DNA of 64,000 nt from a virus. The position numbers and the translations under genes were made by a program. The stretch lies in the IMG/VR virus record IMGVR_UViG_3300042691_020932, positions 18,591-82,590 of that record, one strand, 5' to 3'. The notes beneath the pieces were generated by a model. It saw nothing but the letters and a program-made list of their open reading frames with translations, was not told the origin of the DNA and did no database searches. This document shows positions 8,144 to 18,085 of this stretch, piece by piece (position 1 is the first letter of the stretch; each line of letters begins with the position of its first letter).

Positions 8144-9871
8144 TTAAAAAATAAGATTCATCAACTTACTTAATGCACTATTTATAGAAACAATATTCTG
8201 CTTAAGACGAACATCACTCATACCACCCATTCCACCACCACCACCGCCGCCACCGCCCATTCCACCACCGCCACCGCCACCGCCGCCGCCACCGCCGCCA
8301 CCACCGCCGCCACCGCCCATTCCACCACCGCCACCACCACCGCCGCCGCCACCACCGCCACCGCCGCCGCCACCGCCGCCACCACCGCCGCCACCGCCCA
8401 TTCCACCACCGCCACCACCGCCGCCGCCGCCACCACCGCCGCCGCCACCGCCCATTCCACCACCGCCACCACCGCCGCCGCCACCGCCCATTCCACCACC
8501 GCCACCACCTCCAGATGGTGCTGGACCACCCATCGCACCACCGCCGCCGCCACCGCCCATTCCACCACCGCCAGACGGTGCTCCTCCCATTTGACCAGCA
8601 GTGCCAGTACTGACTCTGCTATCACTATCCCGCACTGCCACTTTATTATCCTTACCTATTACTGTTTTTTCACCATGTTTGATATTGCCGGTACTGACTT
8701 GAATATTTGCATTCTTTGCATACTCACTTTTGTTAATTTGATTAACAACTTTCTGTTGTTGTTTTGCAGTCATATCTGCATCAATTATTTTTCTCAGGTC
8801 TTTGGAAAGACCAGCATCTTTTGCAATTTCTTTTAGTCTGTTTGCACCACCATCATATAGTTGCTTAGTATTATAATTATAATAAACTGTAGTAGGTGGT
8901 GGTGGTGGTGATGGTTGGTTTGGAGAACTTACTGGTGGAGCTGGTGGTTGAGGAATAAACGATCCACCGCCACCACCGCCACCGCCACCACCGCCACCGC
9001 CACCACCGCCGCCATCATCAGATGGTGGAAACCCTGGGTTAAATGGATAATCTGGTTCGTTACCAGGTCCACCTATAACATTAATTACCTGAGTAATATT
9101 AGTTTCAACTCTTACTGGTCTTGTAACAATAACATTCTCCTGAACCATATTAACTTTACCTTCGGCATAATAATTCTCTTCTGCCGCCGTTGTATATGTA
9201 CCAACAACTAGAGAATTATTTCTGCTACTTGTTAATCTAAAAGGTCTAGTTCCTGCTTGGAAAACGGGATTAACATCAACGTTTGGGTTTGGAATAAAAA
9301 ATGAACCAATAACAACACCTTCATCATTAGTTACCAACTTAACATCAGTAACAACAGCCTCTGCTTTACTGGTAGAACCTCTTAATTTCATACCATTGGC
9401 AATGTATCCAAGAAAATCTGATGTTCTGTCGGATAAACTAAAAGTATCTACATTTAAAATAGTTGAGGTTGATGAATAATTTTCGGGAATTATTAAATTG
9501 GAATTATATGGATTTACATCAAAAATATCTTGGGGATTTGTATAATCCCCATACTTATGATTTTGTTTTGCCACTCTAAATCTAATAGTTGGCAAACTTG
9601 GGGAATCAAAAGAACCAATAACAGTTTCTGAAACTTGAAAGACTCCACTCGTCATTCTAATTTCAATTAGTTTTGGGACAACAAATGAATTAACATCAAC
9701 TCCATTAAAAAATGCAAAAACCCTTGTCAAAGGTTTCATTCTTTTTGAAATAAATTCAATATTCCTGGACCTCATATAAGGTAGGATTTTAGTATCTAAA
9801 ACCCTATCTCCAAAAGATACTGTTTTAGATACTGGTTCTTTATTAGGTGTTGGTGGTTTTACTATCGACAT
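8144..9871 (-). CDS. Polyglycine virion protein with truncated S74 tail (candidate adhesin)
   Basis: Residues 1-225 form a beta-rich virion module (SFGDRVLDTKILPYMRSRN, RVFAFFNGVDVNSFVVPKLI) that I recall from long cyanophage structural proteins. A first glycine run lies near residue 290 and is followed by a Pro-rich linker. Residues about 425-550 are almost pure Gly, with single Met residues at intervals (MGGGGG blocks). The last 25 residues (MSDVRLKQNIVS...) begin an S74 chaperone domain with its conserved Ser and Lys, then meet a stop. The missing half follows in another frame. Glycine-rich adhesins of T4-like phages (S16 gp38) fold as polyglycine II bundles that bind receptors, so a host-recognition role is a reasonable inference. 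The late promoter motif is at 9926-9933. Confidence 0.78.
   Translation of the reverse strand: MSIVKPPTPNKEPVSKTVSFGDRVLDTKILPYMRSRNIEFISKRMKPLTRVFAFFNGVDVNSFVVPKLIEIRMTSGVFQVSETVIGSFDSPSLPTIRFRVAKQNHKYGDYTNPQDIFDVNPYNSNLIIPENYSSTSTILNVDTFSLSDRTSDFLGYIANGMKLRGSTSKAEAVVTDVKLVTNDEGVVIGSFFIPNPNVDVNPVFQAGTRPFRLTSSRNNSLVVGTYTTAAEENYYAEGKVNMVQENVIVTRPVRVETNITQVINVIGGPGNEPDYPFNPGFPPSDDGGGGGGGGGGGGGGGGGSFIPQPPAPPVSSPNQPSPPPPPTTVYYNYNTKQLYDGGANRLKEIAKDAGLSKDLRKIIDADMTAKQQQKVVNQINKSEYAKNANIQVSTGNIKHGEKTVIGKDNKVAVRDSDSRVSTGTAGQMGGAPSGGGGMGGGGGGGAMGGPAPSGGGGGGGMGGGGGGGGGGGMGGGGGGGGGGGGGGGGGMGGGGGGGGGGGGGGGGGGGGGGGGGGMGGGGGGGGGGGGGGGGGGGMGGGGGGGGGMGGMSDVRLKQNIVSINSALSKLMNLIF
8222..8600 (-). repeat. GC-rich Gly-codon minisatellite
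   Basis: The stretch is an array of GGN codons. A unit containing CATTCCACCACCGCC (plus strand) recurs about seven times at uneven spacing among CCG/CCA triplets. It encodes the polyglycine part of the candidate adhesin. Such arrays can change length by slippage or unequal recombination. Confidence 0.85.
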
Positions 9872-9925
9872 ATTTTTTATTACCTACAATTTTACTATTA
9901 AGTAAATCGTTTATCTAAGATATTT

Positions 9926-9933
9926 TATTTATG
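9926..9933 (-). promoter_or_regulatory. T4-type late promoter motif CATAAATA
   Basis: The minus strand reads CATAAATA (7 of 8) in the 75-bp gap before the polyglycine gene, 55 bp before its ATG. Confidence 0.55.
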
Positions 9934-9946
9934 ATGGATGAACCTC

Positions 9947-12900
9947 TCAACGAATAGTACCCATTCTTGGACCCTTTATACCAAGTCCCATACCAGCACC
10001 CATGACTGAACCAGTATTGTTTGTTGGTTTACTGAGAATATTTGGATCCTTAATTTGTGGTTTTCCTCTTTCATCCCGTTTATTTCTGCCAGTTAATGGA
10101 TCTTTTGTTCTATCAACCAAACCTTTTTTACCTTTTTCTATTTGTGTCCCAACTGTATTTCTAACTTTAATACCTTTTGCATATTCATATTCAAGAACTT
10201 GTCTATCTTCCTCAGTAAATACCGCTGGTCTCATTACTCCTGGTTTATACTTGCCCTTTAATTCTGCATATTTTGCGTCAGATATTATCGCACTACCCAT
10301 GCTGCCACCGCCACCGAAGCCACCGCCCATTCCACCACCCATATTTCCACCAGTCTTGTCCTTAGATGGCAATATTACTGGGCCAGCTGGTAGAATTCTT
10401 TCTTTGGGAAATGGTTTTGCTGCAAGAGGTGGTGCTGCGGGTTGCTTAACTGGTCTTGGATTCACTGGTGAAGATATCGAATTTGCAGGGGATTGTGTCG
10501 CAGGTGTTGTTTTTGGTGGAGCCCAAGTCTCATGAGAATTCCAAGTAACTGGAGCAAGACCTGTTTGTTGGTCTGACTGTGTACTTTGTGTCTGCAGACT
10601 AGTTTCTGTATATGCGTCACCAATCTCCACAGTGTTTGCTTTCACCCTAACTTGATCTACCCATACGTCAGAAGATGGATATAAATCAATTGTTCCCGTA
10701 TAAAAATCTTCGGCAAAGGGATTTACGCTAACTGCCCTAGTTGCATATGGTTGATTTAATAGTCTAACTTCTGTATAATCCAGAGTTACAAGTTGTCCTG
10801 TTTTTCTTACACCGGAGCCTATGATATTATTATCAACTCTAGCGTCAGCATTTGGTCTTAATGCTGGACTATTTCTATTTAATTTTATTCTAGATGTTGT
10901 TCCTAATTGCAAATCAAGTGAAGTCGTATAGTGAGTTGGTCTTAATTCCAAATTCTTAGTGTCTATGGAATTTTTAACAATTGTTGATTTATTTTGAGCG
11001 ATTGTAGTTGAAAAATTATCAACAAAAAATCCAGATTTAAATCTATTTAAACCATTCTCATCAGTCACTGTAAAATTAGAAGCCTCAATTTCCAAAGCAG
11101 AAAGAGAAGTATAATACTCTAAATTTTCTATCCTACTTTCAAGTCTTCCAATATCTGCCATAGTATATCTTCTATGTTCTTTCAACTCAACTTCTGCAGT
11201 TTCGGCATTGCAAAGATAAGGTGGAAGATATACCGTCGCTAATTCTAGGGCATCGTCATTTGAAGTTGGAACCTGTGGAATTTCTGCAGGAATTCCATAT
11301 TTTACATAAAATAAACCATTTTTATCCAAAAGTATCTTATCAATTCTTGGTAGGTAAAACGAATAAGTTAATAATATTGATTCGTCTGAAGCCAAAACAT
11401 CTGATGCGGAACTACCTAAAGCGGTAATGTCTCTTCCCAAAAACTCAAATGGCGATCTTGTACCTTCTGTTGCTACTATTGATGACACTCTAGGTCTTAT
11501 GTCAATAGTATCTGTACTTCTTATTTCACCATCTACTAGTTCAACCTCACAAAAATCAAACTGATCGTAAGAATTTGCTGTTGTTATATCTCCAGTATCT
11601 GAGAAAGAAAAACTTGCAGACTCAAAGACTACTTTTAATTTTCTTGTCAGTGTTTTTGTTGTATTTTCCCTGACCAATTTGGAATAATCATAAATCGTTG
11701 GTTTTTGATTACTATCAAGACGGAACAGAGTAGTTACATTTCTATCACCAACATCAACTGAAGAAACAGTCGCAGTAATTCCACTTTCTCTGAAAGTTAT
11801 AGTTTCTCCCTCAATAAAAGTGTTTGAGTTTATATAAACAAACCCTAATTTCAAATCATTTATTTTTTCTACATAAATTCCAATTGCTTTGCTTGTACTA
11901 CCTATAAACTCTTCCCCTACTAGTAGATCTCCAACTTTATTTGTTGGGCCATTTAGAGCAGTTAGTACTACGGAAGGTAAATCCGGAGTGTTTGTGTCAT
12001 TTGACTCAAAAATTCCATATACTTTTGTAACATCTGGTTCAAGTAAACAAATTTCATTATCTTGCACTCTAGTTCCATATGGATAATTTCCATACACTAG
12101 TCCATCATTTAAGGTGGTTGATCCAATTCCAGAAGCAGATGAACTTGATTTGTCTATTACTAGAACTTTAGCTCTATTTTTATTTTTAATTTTAGACTTT
12201 ACATTAATTTTTCTAAGGGTTGCAATTAGTTTAGCATTTCCATTTTCAGTAAGTCCTGTTACAACTAAAGACTTTGACCCATTTGAATAAACAAAATTTT
12301 CCTGTCTTAATGATTGTGTAGTACCATTCTCTGTTATTAAAACATATCTTTCCTCATCAAATGGTAAAAATGTTTCGTCCGTGTCTGCAGTTAAAGTCTG
12401 TGTTGACCCCTGGGTTATAAGAACATTAAATTGTTTTCTTATAGTTAAGTTTGTTTCGCTTAAATCGACACTTTCTACATTTTTTTTAGGAAGAACAGTG
12501 TATAAAGTATTATCAATAGAATTTTGAACGTTTGATGATAATACTTTAAAGTCTGATGGATTTATAGCAGTTGTTGGGAGAGCACCATCACATATTCCAA
12601 TAACTGTTGTTACACCAACAATGGTTAGTGTTTTTCCAGAAACCGATTGAACTACAGCTAAAGTAGTTGTAGTTAATCCTGGGTTTGAAAATGCAACTAG
12701 ATTTCCGGTAGTGACTATTCCAGTAAAAAAGTTTTCTGTGGAAGTTACTATTGAAGTTCCTCCGGATCTTGCTGATATGTTTACCTGATCTAGCTGCAGT
12801 GATACGACGGGAAGAGTGTCGCCTGAGAAAGTATATGCACTTCCTACAGTTCCATATACTGACTGAACCTCATTTATGTTATAACTTCTTGTTTTTTTAA

Positions 12901-14542
12901 TTATTCTGTTGTTGTTTTCTCCATTAAAAATTAATTTTTCTCCAATAGAAAAAGTTCCTTTCGTATCATAAACCGTTAAACCCACACCAGCGGCAACAGA
13001 ATATCGCAAAAATCCTGATGCACCACTTTGTCTACCTTTTACATGAACCGGTGCAGTTAGTGTTATGGGCTCATTCAAAGTTAACTCAGTATACATCTGA
13101 GTATCGTATAAAGATATATCCCACCTATTTTCTTGTGGTCTTGATGTAGAATATGAACCAGATTCTAGTGCGAAATCATAGACCCTAGATATGCCAATTT
13201 CTTTTCCTGCAGCGGTTGTTGGTGATACCCCCACCCTAGAATCTCTAAGTGTTATATAATAACTTGTACCAAGACCTATAGAAGGAGATCCATGCACCCT
13301 ATTTAAGGTAAATGTTGCTCCAGTGGTATAATTTATACTCTGATCAGCTAATGTTTTTGTAGTTCTTGGTTTTTCTATATCAAAAAACCCAGGACTTATT
13401 GATTCAATTTCAAATCCTTTAACATAGGCTTTTGTTGGAGAAATTACATATGTCGCAAGACTTTCGCTTGGTTGATTATTTTCATAAGTTAGTTGATTTT
13501 CATTGAAAATACCATCATTACCCTTTAAATTATTTAAACTTTCTTGTAACGTAATTACTGGCGTATTAATATAATAATCGCCAGATTCATCATAAGTTCT
13601 TCTTGCAATTTCTTGTGCTAAGATATTATATTCTGGTTTACGGTTTAATTTGAGAAGTTTTCCATCTTCAATTTCCATTAAAACAATAAAATTACTTAAA
13701 TCGGTACTGTCTGATGGAATTTGCTCTAATTTTACAAAAATTGATAATCTGTCAGCGCCTGGGGCGGCAAAATTGGAAAATCCTTGAGAGTTATCATTTA
13801 AAGTCTCATCATCATACGAATCTAGTATTCTTTCGTATATTCTAAGTCCAACTTTGCAAGTTGGTGTCGTCGTGTAAGGAGATACATATAATATACTCGT
13901 AGGAACTGATACAAAAAATCCTCTAATAAAGTAAATACCTTCTTCTAGGTATACAGCAGATCCCTTAAAAGTGCTTCCACCGGATAATGTTGTTGCAAAT
14001 CCTTGTCCTCTTAATAGATTTAATTCTTCAATATCTTCTTCGTCATCATTTTCTATTGTTTCTGGATTTATTACAATAGTATCATCATCATCTACTAATA
14101 AATTTTCTCCGTCTAGAAATCTAGCTTGACCTACGGTAGATCCTGAAGCAAGGTATTTTACAAATAGTGTAGTATTAACTACGCCGTTTCCTTTTGCAAT
14201 AAATTCCTGAATTACTGCAGTTACTCCACTCGTTTGTCCCTTTATCTGAGTTCCTACAAGGGTATCGAGGTAATAAGTGGAAGGTTTTCCCTGAAAATCA
14301 TCTTCTAAAATTACGGCATTTAAATCATTTTTATATGTTATATTTCCCGGAATAACTACAGAACCTTCTTTGAAAAAATGATTTCCAAATTGTTCGATTT
14401 GATTTTGTAGAATAGACTGTAGAGTAGTTAATTCTCTTGCTTGTACTGGATATCCTGGTTTAAATAATACTCTAAAGAAGTTTTTTTGACTATCATAGTC
14501 ATCATAATATGGTGATATGTTTAAATTAAGCTCTTGTGCCAT
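9947..14542 (-). CDS. Large virion protein of 1531 residues, DUF4815-type N-terminus
   Basis: The N-terminus (MAQELNLNISPYYDDYDSQK, KPGYPVQARELTTLQSILQN, QIEQFGNHFFKEGSVVIPGN) is the signature of DUF4815, a domain of large cyanophage baseplate or fibre proteins. The middle is a long series of beta-rich modules. From about residue 1150 a helical ELKEHRRYTMADIGRLESRI segment introduces the last third. The C-terminus is Pro-rich (about residues 1325-1385), then Gly/Met-rich (GGNMGGGMGGGFGGGG), and ends GMGLGIKGPRMGTIR. It follows gp8 by 6 bp, so it is probably in the same late transcript. A baseplate-proximal structural role is inferred from position and from the family. Confidence 0.83.
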   Translation of the reverse strand: MAQELNLNISPYYDDYDSQKNFFRVLFKPGYPVQARELTTLQSILQNQIEQFGNHFFKEGSVVIPGNITYKNDLNAVILEDDFQGKPSTYYLDTLVGTQIKGQTSGVTAVIQEFIAKGNGVVNTTLFVKYLASGSTVGQARFLDGENLLVDDDDTIVINPETIENDDEEDIEELNLLRGQGFATTLSGGSTFKGSAVYLEEGIYFIRGFFVSVPTSILYVSPYTTTPTCKVGLRIYERILDSYDDETLNDNSQGFSNFAAPGADRLSIFVKLEQIPSDSTDLSNFIVLMEIEDGKLLKLNRKPEYNILAQEIARRTYDESGDYYINTPVITLQESLNNLKGNDGIFNENQLTYENNQPSESLATYVISPTKAYVKGFEIESISPGFFDIEKPRTTKTLADQSINYTTGATFTLNRVHGSPSIGLGTSYYITLRDSRVGVSPTTAAGKEIGISRVYDFALESGSYSTSRPQENRWDISLYDTQMYTELTLNEPITLTAPVHVKGRQSGASGFLRYSVAAGVGLTVYDTKGTFSIGEKLIFNGENNNRIIKKTRSYNINEVQSVYGTVGSAYTFSGDTLPVVSLQLDQVNISARSGGTSIVTSTENFFTGIVTTGNLVAFSNPGLTTTTLAVVQSVSGKTLTIVGVTTVIGICDGALPTTAINPSDFKVLSSNVQNSIDNTLYTVLPKKNVESVDLSETNLTIRKQFNVLITQGSTQTLTADTDETFLPFDEERYVLITENGTTQSLRQENFVYSNGSKSLVVTGLTENGNAKLIATLRKINVKSKIKNKNRAKVLVIDKSSSSASGIGSTTLNDGLVYGNYPYGTRVQDNEICLLEPDVTKVYGIFESNDTNTPDLPSVVLTALNGPTNKVGDLLVGEEFIGSTSKAIGIYVEKINDLKLGFVYINSNTFIEGETITFRESGITATVSSVDVGDRNVTTLFRLDSNQKPTIYDYSKLVRENTTKTLTRKLKVVFESASFSFSDTGDITTANSYDQFDFCEVELVDGEIRSTDTIDIRPRVSSIVATEGTRSPFEFLGRDITALGSSASDVLASDESILLTYSFYLPRIDKILLDKNGLFYVKYGIPAEIPQVPTSNDDALELATVYLPPYLCNAETAEVELKEHRRYTMADIGRLESRIENLEYYTSLSALEIEASNFTVTDENGLNRFKSGFFVDNFSTTIAQNKSTIVKNSIDTKNLELRPTHYTTSLDLQLGTTSRIKLNRNSPALRPNADARVDNNIIGSGVRKTGQLVTLDYTEVRLLNQPYATRAVSVNPFAEDFYTGTIDLYPSSDVWVDQVRVKANTVEIGDAYTETSLQTQSTQSDQQTGLAPVTWNSHETWAPPKTTPATQSPANSISSPVNPRPVKQPAAPPLAAKPFPKERILPAGPVILPSKDKTGGNMGGGMGGGFGGGGSMGSAIISDAKYAELKGKYKPGVMRPAVFTEEDRQVLEYEYAKGIKVRNTVGTQIEKGKKGLVDRTKDPLTGRNKRDERGKPQIKDPNILSKPTNNTGSVMGAGMGLGIKGPRMGTIR

Positions 14543-14548
14543 AATTTT

Positions 14549-16102
14549 TTAAAACTGCAAAACAACTTTAATGTCTTCTCTTTGATTAATCGACCTAGTT
14601 ATTGATGGTCTATTATCAATATAAATTATATCTCCAGAGTATTTCTTTACGTCTGGTTTTGATACACCATTAGTAAATACTTGACCAAGATAATATGTCC
14701 TACTATTTATGACTGTAGATATACCACTAAAACTTGTATCTATTCCCAAAGTAACGGATCCACCATCTATAATTAGTGATCCACCAGATGCGGGTGAAGA
14801 AGTAAATTTATTTAACTTAAACCCATATGTTGAGGAGGAAGTTCGTGAACCATCTGTATTAAATCCAACCAAAGACTTATCTTGCCAATATTTTAATACT
14901 CCAGTGATCTTATCATATGAGACCACTCTTCCAACTGCAGTTGATCCAATACCAATTGTTTGTCTAACTTGAGTATCTGGAAGAAAAACTGCTGTACTAT
15001 ATCCTATTCCAGTTAATCTTAATGCATAAATACCACTTGCTTTATCTGCAGTAAGATTAGAATCCGAATCTATATTTTTTGGATTTCTAACCAAACCAAT
15101 CCTAGCGATTTGATTTCCTGTGGTAAAAACCGTGTTCTGGTCGCTATTCTCTATTCTAGAATGTAACAATACCTGATATGCACCCAATTCTCTATATATA
15201 TCTGCTCCATGACCGCCATCTGGAGGAATGATTACATCAAAAGATGGAGTAATAGTTGCAGTTGGAACACCCCCCGCTACTAAATCTACAGTGCCATAAG
15301 TATATCCAGAACCACCATCTGAAACTGTTACAGAAGAAACTTTGGAATCACCATCAACAACAATAGTTACCTTCGCATCTGAACCATCTCCGTTAATTGG
15401 AATATTTGTATAAACCGCATTAGCAGTTCCAACACCAACACCACGGTTTTTAATCGTTACGATTTTTATTTGCCCACTTGTTGCGGCATTATTTCTTATG
15501 GATGCATTTTCCGTATTTGTTAACCAGTTTCTTGGTACTGGTATAAAATTTGCAGAATCAAATTTTAATATCTCATTTGGTTTTATTGTAAAAAGATATT
15601 TCCATATGTACCCATCTCCACTATCGCCCGCTATTCTTGGTTCTAAGTCGGTAAATGTTGGTTGATCCAAAGAAGGCCTACCAAGAAGATTTTCTGGATC
15701 TGTCCCATTATGTAAACATATATAAACTTTATAATCTTCGTTGACAACATAATAATTTGCGCCGTATAGATGAGTTGCTTCAGATGGTTTTGATGTGTTA
15801 GTTCTACTTATATCATGTCTATACATATCATAAGTTGTTCCAGACGACCAGACATTCTTTTTTACCACCTGTCTAGCGTCTTCACTAAATATTCTCTTCA
15901 ATGCAATTATAGTATCCCAACAATCATCCTCCTGCTCGAAACTATCTTTTGGCGCAGGGGGACTAAAATCCCAGTTTTCGTTATAATTTGTTGGATTTGG
16001 TAGTCCAACAAATGAATAATAACTATTTTCTCCAGAGTCTAAATCTGAGATAAAATTGTTTGCATTTAAAACTCTAAACTGATTTGTTATAATCGCAGCC
16101 AT
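14549..16102 (-). CDS. 8: Baseplate wedge protein (T4 gp8-like)
   Basis: The N-terminal half (MAAIITNQFRVLNANNFISD, YYSFVGLPNPTNY, WDTIIALKRIFSEDARQVVK, TYDMYRHDISRTN, DGYIWKYLFTIKPNEILKF) is the cyanophage gp8 pattern. T4 gp8 (334 residues) is a dimeric baseplate wedge component. This copy has 517 residues; the extra length includes a GGSGYTYGTVDLVAGG repeat near residues 255-275 and a SGIYALRLTGIGYS segment. It lies where gp8 is expected, after the large protein that occupies the gp7 position. The late promoter motif is at 16119-16126. Confidence 0.87.
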   Translation of the reverse strand: MAAIITNQFRVLNANNFISDLDSGENSYYSFVGLPNPTNYNENWDFSPPAPKDSFEQEDDCWDTIIALKRIFSEDARQVVKKNVWSSGTTYDMYRHDISRTNTSKPSEATHLYGANYYVVNEDYKVYICLHNGTDPENLLGRPSLDQPTFTDLEPRIAGDSGDGYIWKYLFTIKPNEILKFDSANFIPVPRNWLTNTENASIRNNAATSGQIKIVTIKNRGVGVGTANAVYTNIPINGDGSDAKVTIVVDGDSKVSSVTVSDGGSGYTYGTVDLVAGGVPTATITPSFDVIIPPDGGHGADIYRELGAYQVLLHSRIENSDQNTVFTTGNQIARIGLVRNPKNIDSDSNLTADKASGIYALRLTGIGYSTAVFLPDTQVRQTIGIGSTAVGRVVSYDKITGVLKYWQDKSLVGFNTDGSRTSSSTYGFKLNKFTSSPASGGSLIIDGGSVTLGIDTSFSGISTVINSRTYYLGQVFTNGVSKPDVKKYSGDIIYIDNRPSITRSINQREDIKVVLQF

Positions 16103-16118
16103 TTTTAAGTTTTTTATT

Positions 16119-16126
16119 TATTTATG
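16119..16126 (-). promoter_or_regulatory. T4-type late promoter motif CATAAATA
   Basis: The minus strand reads CATAAATA (7 of 8) 17 bp before the gp8 ATG. An overlapping AATAAATA lies 4 bp closer. Confidence 0.6.
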
Positions 16127-16128
16127 AG

Positions 16129-18063
16129 TTATACTGCAACCGTACTTAAGGTGCCAGCATCATCTACAATTAAACGGTATTGCGTACCATTGGGCGATGT
16201 AAGAATAATACCCTGAGATGTATTAATACCAACCTTTACATCACCTATAACATCAAGTGTTTTGCTTGGCGATGTTGAATTAATTCCAACTAAACCATTT
16301 GATGTTGTAGTAATTACAGTTCCACCAGTTCCAACATTAAAAGTAGAAGTTGATGTAACTATACCAGAAACATTTAGATTCTGATAAATTTCTACACCTG
16401 CACTATTAAATGTGGAATAATTAATCAATCCAGTTTCATCAGTTATTCTTACTTGCTTAGCACCCACTATGACTGGAAAATTACCAGAAATATCTCTTAC
16501 ATGACTGCTTCTACCACCAACCCATTCATTAGAAGCGTGATAAACTTTAAATGAATTTGAATTACCTAAATTTAATTCTTTGTCATCTATGAAAAATGCG
16601 TGATCGGAAAAATTGACATCATTGTTGAGATATAATGGTTGACTAAAAGTAGAAACCCCAGATACGCTAAGTTGGTTTGCAAAAAATGTAGATCCACTTA
16701 TCGTATTAACAGTAGATAAAGTTGAAACTCCAGAAACATTGAGTTGATCTGAAGATAAATTTGTTACGGTGCAAGCAACTCCAGTGAAATTCGTAATAAT
16801 ACCACTGATAATAGACGCATTTGTAATATTTGAATTGGTTAAAGTACTGATGCCACTTGAGTTTATATTGGAAATTGTTAATTGGTTTGAGGTTAATACT
16901 TCAGTATCACCTATCTTATACGATTTATTCGATGGAATATTTATATTTTCGCTAGATTTTAATGATTCACTGCTGTAGTTCCAAAGGAATGTTTTTCTAA
17001 TGTTAGTTGAACCAATACCAATACCTGAACCATCTAAAAGTAGATCTGTTTCTACAATTGTAGCAATTCCAACTGTAAAATCTCCAATAGTAATCTCTCC
17101 AGTAGAAACACTAAATTGAGATCCATCAACATAAAGATCTCCCTTTATTCTTAGAGATCCTGTATTATTACCAACTCCAGATGGATCAATAATAATTTCA
17201 GAAGGTCCGCTAATTGTGTTTTGGTTTATATTAATTGCAGAACCTTCGGAACCAACTGAAAATTGGGTTGATGTTATAATACCAGAAGAGATAATATTTG
17301 TATTTGAAATTGTTACTAGTGTAGATATGCCACTATAATTTAGATTTGATCCATCTAGATTGGATATAGATGCGTTTGTACTAGTTAAACTAGTTACTAC
17401 TCCACTTCCAACATTTAGTGTGGTTAAAGTAGCCGCTATTCCTATTATATTAGCGATATTTCCATTTGTTATCGTAGCAGCAGACCCTGTTACTGTTAAA
17501 TTTCCAAGAGTGCAATTTATAATATTTGCATCGGTACTATTAAGGGTTGTTATTGTCGCTGCAGTTCCTGTTAAATTCGTTACTGTTCCACTAGAACTAT
17601 TAAGCCTTGTTATAGTACCGGCAGCACTTACTAAATTAGTTACATTATTATTTGTACTGGTTGAATTTGTGACAGTTAAATCCGTTCCAAAATAAGTTGT
17701 AATAGTAGCTGCAGTTCCGGTTAAATTGGTAATGGTGCTATTTGTATTAATAATATTTGCAATTGTACCAAAACCAGAGTTAACTTGACCGTTAAAAGTT
17801 ACTGATGTCACAACACCAGTAAAACTTCCATCACCAGATACAGTCAAAGAACTGCTTGCATTTGTAGTTCCAATACCAACACTTAGTGTGGTGTTAATTC
17901 CGGTGGAATTTTTATTCCAAATACCAACGTTTAAAGTTGCACCATTTCCAAGAAAACTATACAACTCATTAAAATTACTATTAATTTTAATAGCACCAAC
18001 TAATAGTGTATCACCATCACCAACATTGGGAGCAGAACCAGTATTTATCCCTAATTTTGCCAT
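16129..18063 (-). CDS. Fibre-like virion protein with Asn/Thr-rich beta repeats
   Basis: The N-terminus (MAKLGINTGSAPNVGDGDTL, INSNFNELYSFLG) is a start shared by many cyanophage tail-fibre and virion proteins. Residues about 80-460 are Ser/Thr/Asn/Ile-rich repeats such as TNLTGTAATITTLN, which suggest a beta-helical or triple-stranded fibre. The end (KTLDVIGDVKVGINTSQGII, LTSPNGTQYRLIVDDAGTL) is a typical C-terminal cap in these phages. It sits between the giant baseplate protein and gp8. A fibre or baseplate decoration role is inferred. The late promoter motif is at 18086-18093. Confidence 0.82.
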   Translation of the reverse strand: MAKLGINTGSAPNVGDGDTLLVGAIKINSNFNELYSFLGNGATLNVGIWNKNSTGINTTLSVGIGTTNASSSLTVSGDGSFTGVVTSVTFNGQVNSGFGTIANIINTNSTITNLTGTAATITTYFGTDLTVTNSTSTNNNVTNLVSAAGTITRLNSSSGTVTNLTGTAATITTLNSTDANIINCTLGNLTVTGSAATITNGNIANIIGIAATLTTLNVGSGVVTSLTSTNASISNLDGSNLNYSGISTLVTISNTNIISSGIITSTQFSVGSEGSAININQNTISGPSEIIIDPSGVGNNTGSLRIKGDLYVDGSQFSVSTGEITIGDFTVGIATIVETDLLLDGSGIGIGSTNIRKTFLWNYSSESLKSSENINIPSNKSYKIGDTEVLTSNQLTISNINSSGISTLTNSNITNASIISGIITNFTGVACTVTNLSSDQLNVSGVSTLSTVNTISGSTFFANQLSVSGVSTFSQPLYLNNDVNFSDHAFFIDDKELNLGNSNSFKVYHASNEWVGGRSSHVRDISGNFPVIVGAKQVRITDETGLINYSTFNSAGVEIYQNLNVSGIVTSTSTFNVGTGGTVITTTSNGLVGINSTSPSKTLDVIGDVKVGINTSQGIILTSPNGTQYRLIVDDAGTLSTVAV

Positions 18064-18085
18064 TGATAGATATACCTTTTTTAGA

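Noticed and set aside
8218-8625. Ala/Val-rich open frame on the minus strand over the glycine array
   Set aside because: It is the alternative frame of the GGN codon array and has no independent start context or family resemblance.
8915-9211. Plus-strand open frame rich in Thr/Ala
   Set aside because: It is an antisense reading of the first Gly/Pro stretch; every supported gene is on the minus strand.
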